Shown: positions 33,007 to 44,500, counted from the stretch's first letter. The stretch is 64,000 bases of DNA from Anaerolineae bacterium (GCA_022071955.1 JAJVIM010000024.1:17576-81575); one strand, 5' to 3'. The notes: generated by a model not told the origin, from the letters alone. Translations and numbers: made by a program.

Positions 33007-35685
33007 TCAGTTTTTGACAATTAGGGGAAGATAAGATTTGTTACTATTTTCCTCCCCGCTGGGCATTGGCCCTAACAAAGCAAATTCGGCCGGGCGATCA
33101 AGCAAGAGCGTGATCTTGTTGGTGGTCGGGTCGTGGAAACAGCCCGAACAAGGCAGTGTGGTCTCCCAGTCCGAACCGGTCCACATGTGAAGATTAAGCA
33201 AATCTTCGGCTTCAATACCGGCACTTTGCCAATCGCTGTCGCTATAGCTCAACGTCAAAGTGTAGGGCTTGTCGAAACTGGTGACCGGTGTGCCGCCTGG
33301 ATACCGTGTGGCGATGATTTCAAAACCGTGAATGGCAAAAGCGAAACCGGCTGTGCTGTGGGCGGGAGGATTTTTGGGAATGATGCTAATGACAATGGCC
33401 GTATCAGCCGCTTCGCCGGGGAACTTCAGGCTGAGGCCTTGACCATTATCCGAGATGGCGCCACCAACCAGGGGATTGATCAGGTTGGCCGGCAGTGACG
33501 GGGCCGGCTCCGGTAGCTCGTAAGCCCCGATGTCGCACTTTCGGTCGCCGTCGTTGTTGCCGTCTTGCGGCCGAAATTGGTATGACGAGTCGTACGACAG
33601 CCGGCCGTAGGTAAAGGCAGGGCGGCCATCATAATATGTTATGCAGTCATCAGGCGGGATTTGGTCGACGGCCGGGCTTTGAGCTTGGAGTCGATAATAG
33701 CCGGGTGTGCCCGTAAAACTGCCCAGCAAAGGATCGATGGGGTTATCCGCATCGCCGAGTTGGTCGGTAGGATTGGCGAGGGTGCCCCGAAGGTAAACCC
33801 CGCTGGCGTTGCCAATAATGTTATAACCACTGGATCTAAAATAGTCGTTCAGGTAGGACGCATCGTATACGTCAGGGTAACTTCCGTTACTTGCGAAATT
33901 GCCGGCAATAATTGAACCGTAGACACTAACCGACCGGTCGGCGTAGATTCCGCCATAATTGCCGGCGTAATTACTGGTGACTGTGACATTCGTCAGGCTC
34001 GTTCGCGCCAATTCCAGCGAATCGTACCCGGTCGAGATCCCGCCGCCACGGTTACCATAATTTTCGGCGATCGTCGTATTGGCAATATTCAGATAAACCG
34101 GACCGGAGGTAGCAATTCCCCCTCCCTTTGAAGATGCGCCGTTGTTGATAAGAGCAGAATTCAGGATGTTCACAGTGCCTGAGGCGGCATAAATTCCTCC
34201 ACCTGAACTTCCAGCCGCATTATTTTCGATCAAGCTGTCAACAATGGTTAGCCGTCTGGAGCCACCGGCTGTTGACCCGTTCATTTGTATTCCGCCCCCA
34301 TTATCGGCAACGCTGCCACCGCGAATCGTCAGGCCGCGGATTATTACGTCGCTGCCGCCAAATATTTCAAAGATCCGGTCGTTAGCCCCACCATCAACCA
34401 CGGTTTTGCCAGCCCCGTTGCCCAAAATGATGAGATCCCCGTAAATATCTAGATCACCAGACAGATTCCCATTGTCATTGGCGCCTGCCCGTAATTGAAT
34501 GACGCCCAAATTACTGGCGAAAGTAATAATGTTTTGATCGCTGTTTTGATTTGACTCCTGAATAGCTTCTCGTAGAGAGCAGTGGGTGGCATCACACTTG
34601 CCGTCATTATTATCGTCATTGGTATTGACCTGCAACGACCAGCCCATTTCATAAGCTAACATGGCCGGGCCGTAGGCTGCATCGGGTTTATGCGGGTTAT
34701 GGCCTGCCCAGAAATTACGCGAGGTCAGTTCGGTATGGGGCATATAAAAAGAACCGAAAACTGCATCCCGCCTTATGCTGGTCGGGGTGGGAAGGGGATT
34801 GTTTTGAGCGACGTGACACATGCGGCAGTAGGGTTTAACTACATCGTTGTAGAGCGTCGGCTTGTCTTCAAATCCGGGGGGAACATAATCGTCTTTGGGT
34901 GTCTTACCCGGTTGACCCACGTCGTAATCATACCAATTGTTGATTAACTGCTGGATAGTCGAGGTAGGGTTGGTCCTCAGTACCAGCTCATTAAGTTTTC
35001 GGAAATCTTCCTGCTGGTCAGACCGGGTGTAGCCCCTCATCTGACTGTATTTGAAGGACTCGGCATCAAAGGGTAGAAATTGCGCGCCGGCGACAGAGTT
35101 GGTTGAGGCGTTATAGGTGCCCCCGTGGCAGGGCAAACAGATATGGGGGACAAAACGCTCGGTCTGTTCGTGATCAAGCGGCACGGTGTTAATCAACGGC
35201 TCCGTCGAACCTGAGTCATAGACGTAAAAACGAACATCGTTGGCCAGACCTTCTTTGCCGTTATAGACCATGGCCACGGTGGGTAGGGGATTGAGGCCGG
35301 CAATGGCATCGTGCAAGGCAATGCCCTTGGGGCCACCCGGGCCGAGGCCGTGGTTGACCACGTAGCAGGCCACGCCATTCTCCGTATTTTTGGTGTAACG
35401 CCGGCAGTGCATATCCCGGCCAAACCCCAGGTCGCTGGCGTTATAATAAACGGCCCGCACTTCGTTTCCATCGAAGCCATAGGCGTTCTTCCATTCGGCA
35501 AAAGTGCCGGGCGCCCCAATGGCGCTGTAATAATCACTGGCTTCGGCTTGACTACCCGTGCCGTTGGGGTAAGTCAACCACGGTATATTCGGCACCGGAA
35601 AGGCCAATGCTGTCGAAAGGCTCAAGGCAAACAGCAGCAGGCTACCCCAAATCAAGGCCTGTAGGCGTGAAATTTTCTTAAACAT
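33007..35685 (-). CDS. Secreted di-haem cytochrome-like / parallel beta-helix fusion protein
   Basis: 892 residues with a signal peptide (about 1-28, 'ALIWGSLLLFALSLSTALAF'). The N-terminal 340 residues contain two CxxCH haem-binding motifs: 'CLPCHGG' near 182 and 'CRMCHVA' near 285. Residues from about 352 ('VNTNDDNNDGKCDATHCSLR', the CSLREAI signature) form a right-handed parallel beta-helix with many 'NNGGGI' type turns, followed by a 'CDIGAYE' end and a C-terminal beta domain. The protein ends 'NKSYLPLIVKN', a tail shared with the next gene. The haem region could be an extracellular electron carrier or a degraded cytochrome-peroxidase relative; function is open. AGGGGGG precedes the ATG. 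Confidence 0.85.
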   Translation of the reverse strand: MFKKISRLQALIWGSLLLFALSLSTALAFPVPNIPWLTYPNGTGSQAEASDYYSAIGAPGTFAEWKNAYGFDGNEVRAVYYNASDLGFGRDMHCRRYTKNTENGVACYVVNHGLGPGGPKGIALHDAIAGLNPLPTVAMVYNGKEGLANDVRFYVYDSGSTEPLINTVPLDHEQTERFVPHICLPCHGGTYNASTNSVAGAQFLPFDAESFKYSQMRGYTRSDQQEDFRKLNELVLRTNPTSTIQQLINNWYDYDVGQPGKTPKDDYVPPGFEDKPTLYNDVVKPYCRMCHVAQNNPLPTPTSIRRDAVFGSFYMPHTELTSRNFWAGHNPHKPDAAYGPAMLAYEMGWSLQVNTNDDNNDGKCDATHCSLREAIQESNQNSDQNIITFASNLGVIQLRAGANDNGNLSGDLDIYGDLIILGNGAGKTVVDGGANDRIFEIFGGSDVIIRGLTIRGGSVADNGGGIQMNGSTAGGSRRLTIVDSLIENNAAGSSGGGIYAASGTVNILNSALINNGASSKGGGIATSGPVYLNIANTTIAENYGNRGGGISTGYDSLELARTSLTNVTVTSNYAGNYGGIYADRSVSVYGSIIAGNFASNGSYPDVYDASYLNDYFRSSGYNIIGNASGVYLRGTLANPTDQLGDADNPIDPLLGSFTGTPGYYRLQAQSPAVDQIPPDDCITYYDGRPAFTYGRLSYDSSYQFRPQDGNNDGDRKCDIGAYELPEPAPSLPANLINPLVGGAISDNGQGLSLKFPGEAADTAIVISIIPKNPPAHSTAGFAFAIHGFEIIATRYPGGTPVTSFDKPYTLTLSYSDSDWQSAGIEAEDLLNLHMWTGSDWETTLPCSGCFHDPTTNKITLLLDRPAEFALLGPMPSGEENSNKSYLPLIVKN

Positions 35686-35836
35686 ATTCCCCCCTCTTAA
35701 GTTATCTCTCTCTGTGCTGTTAGCAAGCCCGCCTGAAGGTCATCACCCCGATCACTACATCTAATCTAGCCCAAAACTGGTTGGTTGCGACAGGTGACAT
35801 TGTTGGCGCCGCTCTGCGGTGGTGCCTCCCTGAACG

Positions 35837-38800
35837 TTATTTGATAATTATTGGTAGGTAAACAAAGTTGCTCCCACTGGGTGGGCTGGTGTTTGGCTTA
35901 CCAACAATCAGTTCAACGTCAACCGTTTGCGGACTACCCTGCAAATCGGCGCTGGCGATGGTGATTGAGCCGGTGTAGACACCCTCACTCAAGCCGGTGC
36001 TATCGATGATGACATCAAGCGCCGCCGGCATCTGACCGGAAGCCAAGGCCAGGTTCAGCCAGGGGATGCTCTCGTTCGCTGTCCATCTGGCGGACAGTTC
36101 TTCCGGGTTGCCAATGCCGATAGTCTGGCTGATTGGGGCCGTATTGTTGGCCGGTATCTGGAAGCTGAGTCTGTAAGGATTGACCCACAGCACCGCCCCT
36201 TCGGGCATATACTCATACGCGCCGATATCGCAGCCGTTGTCGTTGTAGCGAGTGTAGCCGCGCTGGTCGGTGGTGGGGCAGGATGCGTTGTTGCCGGCGT
36301 CTTCGGCCGGGCTGCCCTGGGGAATAGCGTGAGTCAGCGTGCTGCCGCCGTTATCCTGCAAAGGACCAAGCAGTGGATTGGTTCCGGTCAAGTCGCCGGT
36401 CTGGGTGAGGGTAAGGCAGGTAGCGTCGCTGGCGAGGTTGTGGCCGTCCGAATAGAACCCACCCGAGTCTCCCCCGCAATCGCCGCCACTGTTATTGGCC
36501 AGCAGGGTGTTTTCCAGGGTGAGCGTCCCCTGCTCGTGGTGAATGCCGCCGCTTTGACTGGTGGCGGTGTTGTTACTAACAGTCGTGTTGCTGAACACGC
36601 CGATGTATGAGAAACGACCCGTAATACTTATTCCTCCACTATCATCAAACCCACCACCGATATTGGCTGTGTTGTGACTAATAGTGCTATTAATAACTGT
36701 TAAGTAGGGTATATCGTGACCGTAGGGGCTACCGGCGGCATAGGGAATGTAAATGCCACCGCCACGTTCCGAGGCGGTATTGTAACTGATTAAACTGTTA
36801 TTGATCGCTGGTTCAAAGCAAGTACCCACAGACACGCCGCCACCACTAAGAGCAGAATTGTGACTGATCTCAGAATTTGTCAACTTGGCAAAACCACCGC
36901 CAATTCCTCCGCCAGCACCAGTGGCAGAGTTATGGCTAACAATGCTGTCGATCAGTAACTCAGCATTGCAACCATCACCCAAAATCCCTCCACCATTACC
37001 GTCGTAAGTATCAGGATCATTATCTCCAACAGCCGAGTTACTGATGACCTGTGAATTAACAAGCGTTGGGCCGCCATAGATACCGCCACCATTTTGTCCC
37101 TGATTGTAGCTGACAACACTGTTCAACACGAGCGGACCCCCGTAGATACCTCCCCCGGAACCGGAAGCCGTGTTATGGGTAATGAGTGTATCTTCGACGA
37201 CAACAGTACCATATGCCCTTGAACCGACCTGCATCCCCCCACCCTGACCATCAGCCGTATTCCGACTGAAGATACTGCCGGATATCCTCAGATCACCGCT
37301 GTTTCCGTGATATAAACCCCCACCCGAGCCCGTGGCAGTATTGGCAGTGAAGGTGGTGCTACTAATGACCAGATCACCGCTGTGGAAATACAGACCGCCG
37401 CCGCTACCACCGCAGCCGAACGGCGTACAACCGGTGCTGTTGTTACTGAAAATGCTATCGATGATGGTCAAGTCGATATCACCGCCGCTGTGAGGAATGG
37501 CGTATATTCCAGCGCCGTTACCTGCGCTCGCATTACCGAAGATTTCGCTATTTAGAACTGTCAGCTTACCGGCGATGTAGTAAACTGCCCCGCCGCCACC
37601 GCGATTCGTCGAGCTGTTGTTCGTCAGTTTGGTGTTGACGAGCGTCACGTCGCTATCAATACCGTTCCGTTCCCCGAACATGATACCGCCTCCACAACAC
37701 GTCCCCCAATCATAGCCAGAGTTGGATTCAGCGGTACCGCGTTGGATGGTTACGCCGGAGATGACCACCGTGCTGCCAAGAATCTGAAATACACGACCGC
37801 TGGTGTAGCGGGCATCGATGATGGCCTGGCCGGGGCCGGCAATAGTCAGCCGCATATCGGGATTGAGGGCGATGTCCAGGTCGCCGTCGGCAGCCTGGTC
37901 TTCGGTGTTGACGCCGTCGAGGGTCAGGTAGTAGATACCGGGCTGCAGGTTGATCAGCGAATGGTTGTTCGCGGCGTTGGCCTCCTGGATGGCCGCCCGC
38001 AGGGAGCATTGCTCGCCGGCGGCGACGGCGTCGCTGTCGCACAGCCCATCGCCCACGTTGGCGTCGATCACGTCGCTGGTGGTATTGACCGTGTAGGTGA
38101 CGGTTTTGGGTTTCTCTATGGTGATGCTGACGCTGTCCGCGCCGCTCATCCCATCGCTGTCCTGCGCGGTCAGGGTGATAGTGTGCACCCCGGCGCTCAA
38201 CAGCGTCGCCTCCACCGACAGCGACTCGCCGGTGCCCAGGTTGCCGTCGAGATTGGAACTCCAGGTCAGGTTGGCTGCGGGAATCTGGCCGTCTTCGTAG
38301 TCAAAGGCGTCGCCGTCGAGGCTGATGGTCTGGCCTTCCTTGAACAAGTCCCCATCACCCGGCAGGTAGATCAGACTGGTTGGCGGGTGGATAGGCGTGG
38401 AAAAAACGCCGTCGCTCTGGTCCTGACCGGTGTGGAAACCGTCGTTGGCCAGCACCCGGATCAAAGCCTGGTTTGAGCCCGAAATAAAATCCAAATCCAA
38501 AGTGAGGCTGGTCGTTAGCCAATTCGTGGTCAACGTTTCCCAGGTAGCGCCAGCGTCCGCGCTGTACTGAACCACATAGGACAGCGGATCCCCATCGGGA
38601 TCGTTGGCCGTCCATGAGAGGGTGGCCGTGGAACCGCTCAACGTTTCGCCGCCGTTGGGGCTGGTGACGGTCACGGTCGGTGGATTGGCCGAGGCCGTGC
38701 GGGAGTCGAGTTCGACGCCGTTGTGCAGCAGGACAATGCGGTGGGTGTTGGGGTCGCGGGGTAGGACCAGATAGAACACTTTTTCAAATTCGTTATTGGA

Positions 38801-40783
38801 TAATGAAGTCGGTTCAAAATTATACGAGGCCAACGTCTGGCCGCCGCTGTTTTCAAAAAGAACGGCATATGATCCCGGGGTTGGAGTTGGGACCGAAGCC
38901 TGTGTGCTGGTATTGATGATGGCATCGATCTTGCCCTGACTGATTGTGGGCGTGACGACTCCGGTAATGAGCATCACATCTGTAACAGCCTGAGTTGAAA
39001 TCGCGGCGTTAGAAGATACGTCGCCAAATCTGGCTTCGATGGCGGCCTTGATTAGTTTGTAGTATTTATCGGAAATCCAATTAGGACTACCGTAACTCAT
39101 CAGATCGCAGGAATTGGGCTTACGTACCACTCCGTTTGCATTGCCTTGAGCCAACTGGTATACGTCCAAGCCGTACACGGTCTTCTCATTCCACTCTGAT
39201 TGTTGTTTGCTGATATAGCCATAGAGATAGGAACCGTTAGGATCAGTGGGTTGGGAGGGTTCATATGGTCCGGATGGGATAGGCGTTCTACATTTAATGT
39301 GATGGCCGCCGAGCGTATGACCTACTTCGTGGGGAGCTATAGAAGGGTTGATACCTGCCGCCGAAGACTGGGGGGGATAGTATCCAATACCCAGGGAGGA
39401 CCTATTATAATCCCCCGGGGTGCCATCTATTAGAAGTCCGTAATAAATGTGATTATTATTCTTAAACAGCGGACGCCCCAATTCTATCCACGTGACAACG
39501 AAATCAAGCAATTCTAGCCTACTGGGAAAATTGGCTATATCAAACGTTTTTTCAATTACGCGTGGAAGTGGTAGTCCCTCTATCTTGCTGATCGGCAGTT
39601 TTCTACGAAGAGTAATCTTCGCCTCACCCATGTCTTTTAACTGTGGATATCGCCATACACCTGTTTCATCTCTCCAATTGACATAGGAAAATCTCACCGG
39701 TAATGGAGGCATGGCCTCGAATGGCAAAGTGACTTCGCAATCGTCTTTTGTACCAAATGCGCCAGCGGGGGGATTTTCGGCAGGCTCTTTACAATCGACG
39801 GTTAGTTTACTGCTTCCTCTAAACGCCTTGAATTGAAACGTGACCGTGCCGGTAAGCCAATCAGTTGGCACTTGGAAATAGAAACTATCTTTTAATTTCT
39901 CGCGTTTGGGGTCTGATTTCACCGTAATTGTTTGCTTTAGCGTTTTTTGCTTGCCGCCACTAATCAGAGTTAGTTCTCCCCTGATATTGTCCTGGTCCTT
40001 TCCATTCTGGCTTTTCACGTAGGCACGAACGTAGGTGATTTTCCCCGCAATTAAAGGGACACTGTTTTCCAGAGTCTGTACGGCTTGGGTAACTTCCAAT
40101 CCCATTAACTCCAGATCACAATTCTCATTGATCCTGCGATTGGGGATGGTGAGCAACCAATTTTTGAAGTCATCGGCTTCATTGGTGGTTGTATTTAGAT
40201 CATCTTCGGGCGGGCATAATCCCGTGCCGTCATAGTAGAAATGTTCCAAATACTGTAATTTGGTCAGGCTCATCGGCAAAGTCCCTATTAAGTCTTTGTT
40301 GTCCTGCAATTCCAATTTCTCAATCCAATAGAGATCCCCAATACTTTCTGGCAGGCCAAGCCCATTGGGCAGGCTGTTGTTGTTCACCAGGTTGTTATTT
40401 TTTAGCCTGAGTTCTCTGACCTGTAGGAAGGCCGACAACGGCAAATTGCCGGGCGGGATAAACCCGCCAAAGTGCGAAACACCATTCCAGAAGGCATAAC
40501 TACCCTGCCCCCAGCCGCCACCTCGGCTACCGTTATTGATCCAATTTGCGCCGTTTGTGGCATTGTACAGGTCGATCAATGCTTTGCATTCTGATTTACG
40601 CCCGCCCCGCCGGTTAGGATCGTTGCTTGGCGGAAAATCATCATAGTGAGCGCAGGCGCTGTAATCCAACTGCTGCACTGGCCTGGCCGCAGCCGATTCG
40701 GTGTTGAGGCCGATAAACAACCCCAGCCCGGCCAGCAAGGTAAGTGACAGTCCCAACGTGGTCAATAGTCTTTTGGCAATCAT
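35837..40783 (-). CDS. Secreted multidomain metzincin-type metalloprotease with LRR, Ig-like and beta-helix regions
   Basis: 1648 residues. A signal peptide ends near 'ESAAARP'. A leucine-rich-repeat region lies at about 100-185 ('LPESIGDLYWIEKLELQDNK'). The zinc motif HEVGHTLGGHH (about 485-495) fits HExxHxxGxxH, and 'CDLMSYGSPNW' near 556 supplies the Met-turn, so a metzincin peptidase is expected. Two Ig/cadherin-like domains (about 690-890) follow. From about 895 'NTTSDVIDANVGDGLCDSD' and 'QCSLRAAIQEANAAN' open a long beta-helix to about 1530. The end domain closes with 'GSNFVYLPIIIK'. It is probably an exported surface or matrix protease. It lies 150 bp upstream of the cytochrome/beta-helix gene on the same strand, and both carry the same type of tail. 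Confidence 0.88.
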   Translation of the reverse strand: MIAKRLLTTLGLSLTLLAGLGLFIGLNTESAAARPVQQLDYSACAHYDDFPPSNDPNRRGGRKSECKALIDLYNATNGANWINNGSRGGGWGQGSYAFWNGVSHFGGFIPPGNLPLSAFLQVRELRLKNNNLVNNNSLPNGLGLPESIGDLYWIEKLELQDNKDLIGTLPMSLTKLQYLEHFYYDGTGLCPPEDDLNTTTNEADDFKNWLLTIPNRRINENCDLELMGLEVTQAVQTLENSVPLIAGKITYVRAYVKSQNGKDQDNIRGELTLISGGKQKTLKQTITVKSDPKREKLKDSFYFQVPTDWLTGTVTFQFKAFRGSSKLTVDCKEPAENPPAGAFGTKDDCEVTLPFEAMPPLPVRFSYVNWRDETGVWRYPQLKDMGEAKITLRRKLPISKIEGLPLPRVIEKTFDIANFPSRLELLDFVVTWIELGRPLFKNNNHIYYGLLIDGTPGDYNRSSLGIGYYPPQSSAAGINPSIAPHEVGHTLGGHHIKCRTPIPSGPYEPSQPTDPNGSYLYGYISKQQSEWNEKTVYGLDVYQLAQGNANGVVRKPNSCDLMSYGSPNWISDKYYKLIKAAIEARFGDVSSNAAISTQAVTDVMLITGVVTPTISQGKIDAIINTSTQASVPTPTPGSYAVLFENSGGQTLASYNFEPTSLSNNEFEKVFYLVLPRDPNTHRIVLLHNGVELDSRTASANPPTVTVTSPNGGETLSGSTATLSWTANDPDGDPLSYVVQYSADAGATWETLTTNWLTTSLTLDLDFISGSNQALIRVLANDGFHTGQDQSDGVFSTPIHPPTSLIYLPGDGDLFKEGQTISLDGDAFDYEDGQIPAANLTWSSNLDGNLGTGESLSVEATLLSAGVHTITLTAQDSDGMSGADSVSITIEKPKTVTYTVNTTSDVIDANVGDGLCDSDAVAAGEQCSLRAAIQEANAANNHSLINLQPGIYYLTLDGVNTEDQAADGDLDIALNPDMRLTIAGPGQAIIDARYTSGRVFQILGSTVVISGVTIQRGTAESNSGYDWGTCCGGGIMFGERNGIDSDVTLVNTKLTNNSSTNRGGGGAVYYIAGKLTVLNSEIFGNASAGNGAGIYAIPHSGGDIDLTIIDSIFSNNSTGCTPFGCGGSGGGLYFHSGDLVISSTTFTANTATGSGGGLYHGNSGDLRISGSIFSRNTADGQGGGMQVGSRAYGTVVVEDTLITHNTASGSGGGIYGGPLVLNSVVSYNQGQNGGGIYGGPTLVNSQVISNSAVGDNDPDTYDGNGGGILGDGCNAELLIDSIVSHNSATGAGGGIGGGFAKLTNSEISHNSALSGGGVSVGTCFEPAINNSLISYNTASERGGGIYIPYAAGSPYGHDIPYLTVINSTISHNTANIGGGFDDSGGISITGRFSYIGVFSNTTVSNNTATSQSGGIHHEQGTLTLENTLLANNSGGDCGGDSGGFYSDGHNLASDATCLTLTQTGDLTGTNPLLGPLQDNGGSTLTHAIPQGSPAEDAGNNASCPTTDQRGYTRYNDNGCDIGAYEYMPEGAVLWVNPYRLSFQIPANNTAPISQTIGIGNPEELSARWTANESIPWLNLALASGQMPAALDVIIDSTGLSEGVYTGSITIASADLQGSPQTVDVELIVGKPNTSPPSGSNFVYLPIIIK

Positions 40784-40912
40784 AAATCATCCCCCCGAAT
40801 TGATTAGCACAACGGCTCGTTGTGTTTGTCCTGCTTGCTTGTACCCGCTAGTGCTGGATTGAATGTTAGCCTACATTAATTTTTGGCAACCGGACTCCAC
40901 AATGACTCCAGA

Positions 40913-41137
40913 TTACTCCACAATTTCTCCAAACGACTCTGGAAGTGAGTCGGTATCTAATTTTGCGGCGAGGTAATTCAGCAGTGCCGGCCACTCCCGA
41001 AAGTAGCGGGTTTCGCCGCTGAGGACGTGGCGCACCTGACCGCGCAACTCGATTTGGTCGTACCCCAGCGGTTCCATCCAGATTCGTACGGCAAAAAGCT
41101 GTGGGTCCGGCAATTTTTGAGATGGGATTGATGACAT
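40913..41137 (-). CDS. Small conserved protein of unknown function
   Basis: 74 residues including 'FAVRIWMEPLGYDQIELRGQ' and 'VRHVLSGETRYFREWPALLN', ending 'SFGEIVE'. The 'R(G/A).VRHV.SGE..YFR.WP.L..FL' pattern is typical of a frequent small Chloroflexota family next to regulators. The protein at 50865 has a comparable layout. ATG 41137 gives the family start; no strong ribosome site is seen. It is divergent from the BTAD-STAND-WD40 gene and close to the metalloprotease gene. Confidence 0.7.
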   Translation of the reverse strand: MSSIPSQKLPDPQLFAVRIWMEPLGYDQIELRGQVRHVLSGETRYFREWPALLNYLAAKLDTDSLPESFGEIVE

Positions 41138-41348
41138 TGGACAGCGCCATTCTTCGGTGCTACGACCACTCTACGCGTAAAAAGTGACATTGCTGGCTAA
41201 AATTTGGCCAGAGACAGTCCTATCGTAGCCAACAACTCTTCGCAAACTCTTCGGAATCTTCAAAAAAACAGACAAATTTTGAAATTTCGCCGAGATTCGG
41301 CCACTTTGGCTGACCGGGATGGTTATTATTTCAATCTGGATGCAATTT

Positions 41349-41377
41349 TTGATACATTGTCACTCCATGCGTATAAT
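41349..41377 (+). promoter_or_regulatory. Sigma70-type promoter for the BTAD-STAND-WD40 gene
   Basis: TTGATA (41349-41354), a 17-bp spacer and a perfect TATAAT (41372-41377). Transcription would start near 41384, leaving a leader of about 127 bases before ATG 41511. A small open frame at 41204-41461 runs across this promoter and is not taken as a gene. The leader contains nothing recognisable. Confidence 0.75.
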
Positions 41378-41510
41378 CTCTTAGTATCCCGATTTTGCCA
41401 GCCAAACAAAGAACCTTTTTTATCCGACTTCGACTTCCGGCGCACTATCAGCCACCGGTAACGGGTGGCTGGATCGAAGCCGTGCGTCCGGTTGTCGACA
41501 CCCAAAGCTG

Positions 41511-44500
41511 ATGCCTAATTCTGTGTCCCAAGAAAAATATCGCCTCATCTTGCTCGGTCCACTCCACCTGGAACGGAACGGAGAGCCTGTGACCGGCTTC
41601 GAGTCCCGCAAAGCAGTGGCGTTGTTGGGCTATCTGGTGGTTGCCCATAGACCGCTACCCCGCACACATCTGGCCGATCTGTTCTGGCCTGACAAATCGG
41701 AGCAGAAGGGGCGGGCCAATCTGAGCCGGGTGCTGAACAACCTCTCCAGACTGCTGCCGGATTGTTTTTTGGCCAGCCGTCACACCATCGAATTTAAGCC
41801 GGCCGAAAACGTTTGGGTCGATCTGTATGCGTTTGAAACGGCGGCCAGTCAGGTTGATTTTTCGGTCCAGATGACGGCCGTGTCGTTGTGTCGGGGTACT
41901 TTTCTGGAGGGCCTGCTGGTTAACGGCTGCCCGGAGTTTGAACTGTGGCTGGTCACAGAGCAGGAACGTTGCCGGCAGCAAACGGTGGTGCTCTTGGAGC
42001 GACTCATTACTCATCACCTGCGCGGCGGGGCCTACGGTCCGGCCCAGAAGTTGGCGGCTCAACTGCTAACCCTTCGGCCCGATATGGAGGCCGCCCACCG
42101 GCAGATGATGTGGCTGCTGACTGCCAACGGAAATCGTCAAGCCGCGTTGGCCCAATATAAAACCTGCCGCCGTTTTCTGGCTGATGAGTTCAGCACGACC
42201 CCTTCGTCTGAAACTGGGGCACTGTACCAGGCCATTCTGGAAGGTGAGATCGCCAGGGTAACCCCTTATCTGCTTAACAGTGACGGCCCGGCCTTCACCA
42301 TCGCCTGTCCCTATCGAGGGCTGGAGTCTTTCACCGAATCTGATGCCTCACTCTTTTTTGGACGTGAAGAGGTAGCCAGCGAACTGGCCCAGGCGGTCAA
42401 CAGGTCAGCTATAGTGGCGGTGATTGGCCCGTCCGGCAGCGGCAAATCCTCATTGGTTCACGCCAGTTTGCTCCCCCACCTGCGGGCTTCCGACGGATGG
42501 TCTATTATCGGGTTTCGACCGGCCTCTCAGCCATTTCAGGCTTTAGCCTCGGCACTGGCCCCGCTGCTGTCGCCAGAAGATGTGCTGTCTGACCCTGATA
42601 TTTTGGCCGGCCTGCTGTACCAGAATGACCTGCCGCTGCCGGAAGTGATAGCCAGCGTACAGCGTAATCACTCCCCACCGGCACGGGTGCTGTTGGTCAT
42701 CGACCAATTCGAAGAGCTTTACACCCTCTGCGTCCCCGAAATCCGCCCTCACTTTCTGCAAGTCCTGCTGGCAGCCATCCAAAACCAATCCACGTCACAA
42801 ACAAACAATCGTACCGCCTTACCCTCTGTCACCCTTGTGTTGACCATGCGCGCCGATTTTATGGGTCAGGCGCTCGCCTATCGCCCGCTGGCCGATCTGC
42901 TGCAAGCCAATACCTTTATGCTGGGTCCAATGAATCGCCAGGAACTTACGGCGGCCATTGTGGAGCCGGCGCAACAGTTGGGCGTTTCATTTGAGCCCGG
43001 TCTGGTTGAGCGTATTTTAAATGAAGTGGGCACCCACTCGGGCCATTTGCCGCTGCTGGAATTTGCGCTGACGACCCTCTGGGAACAACAGGCCGGCGGG
43101 TTACTAACCCACGCCGCGTATCAGGCCATCGGTGGGGTAGAAGGCGCTTTATCCCGCTACGCTGAACAGATTTATGGATCATTGAGTCCGGCTGAACAGG
43201 CCCAATTGCCCCGGGTGATGCGTCAATTAGTGCAATTTGGCTATCAAATAGAGGATACGCGTCGGGTGGCCACACGGGCAGAACTGGGTCAGCGTCACTG
43301 GCGGCTGGTGCAAAAACTGGCCGATGCCCGACTAGTGGTCACGAATAACAGCTCAAAATATGGAGAAACTGCCGAGATCGTCCACGAGGCGTTGATAGCG
43401 CATTGGCAGCGGCTGCGCGAATGGATCAATGCCGGTCGCAACTTTCGCCTGTGGCAGGAGCAGTTCCGGGGGGCCGTCCGCCACTGGCAAGCCAGCGATC
43501 ACCACGATGGCGCCTTGCTACGGGGGTTGGCGCTGGAATTGGCCGAAGATTGGCTTGACCGGCGGGCAGATGATTTCAGGCCGGACGAACGATTATTTAT
43601 CGAAGCCAGCCTTTCGCGTCGTGTACGGGATCGGACCACCCGCTTGCGTCACCGCCGCCGCCTGCTGGCCGGGCTGGCCGGCGGTCTGGCTGTCGCTCTG
43701 TCCCTCGCGGTCGTCGCCGTGTGGGGCTGGCTGCAAGCGGAAGCGCAGCGCAAGGTCGGTCTGTCACACCAACTGGCAGCCCAGTCGCTTTATAACCTGA
43801 CCGAAGGCAATATGGACCTGGCCCTGTTATTGAGCCTGGAAGCCAACCGTATTGCCGATACGCCGGAAGCGTTGGGGAGCCTGCTGACAGGTTTGCAGCG
43901 CAGCCCCTATCGGGCCGTTTGGCGTGCGCTCCCATCGCCGGTTCGGAATCTGTCTGTTAGCCCGAATGGTCAAATATTATCCACCACGGACGACGCCGGC
44001 AGCGTCACCCTCTGGGATATCGCCGGCGGGCAGATGTTTTGGCAATTGGCGCACCAACAAGCTCGTAGCACCGCCTTCAGTCCAGCCGGCGATGTGCTGG
44101 CCATCGGTCATGCCGATGGTCAGATCAGCTTGTGGTCCGTTGCCGGGCAGCGCCAGACAGGCCGGTTGGCCGGTCATACCGACAGCGTTGAGGCCCTCAC
44201 CTTCAGCCCAGATGGACGCCGGTTGGTCTCCAGCAGCGCTGATGGGAGCATCAAACTCTGGGATGTGGCCCGGATGGAACCACTGCTTGAACCGCTGACC
44301 GGTCACCGGGGCCGGGTTGAAAGCATCAGCCTTCAACCGGAGGGGCGGTTACTGGCGTCCAGTAGCCGGGGGCGCGGTTGGAATGGTGAAGATGATCGTA
44401 TCCTGTTATGGGATACTGCAACCGGCCAGTTGGAACAACAACTAACCCTCAACGATCATACCGGCCCCGTATCTGTGGCCTTTAGCCCGGACGGCCAACT

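Noticed and set aside
41204..41461. Open frame of 85 codons upstream of the BTAD-STAND-WD40 gene
   Set aside because: It spans the TTGATA-N17-TATAAT promoter and has no recognisable protein features.
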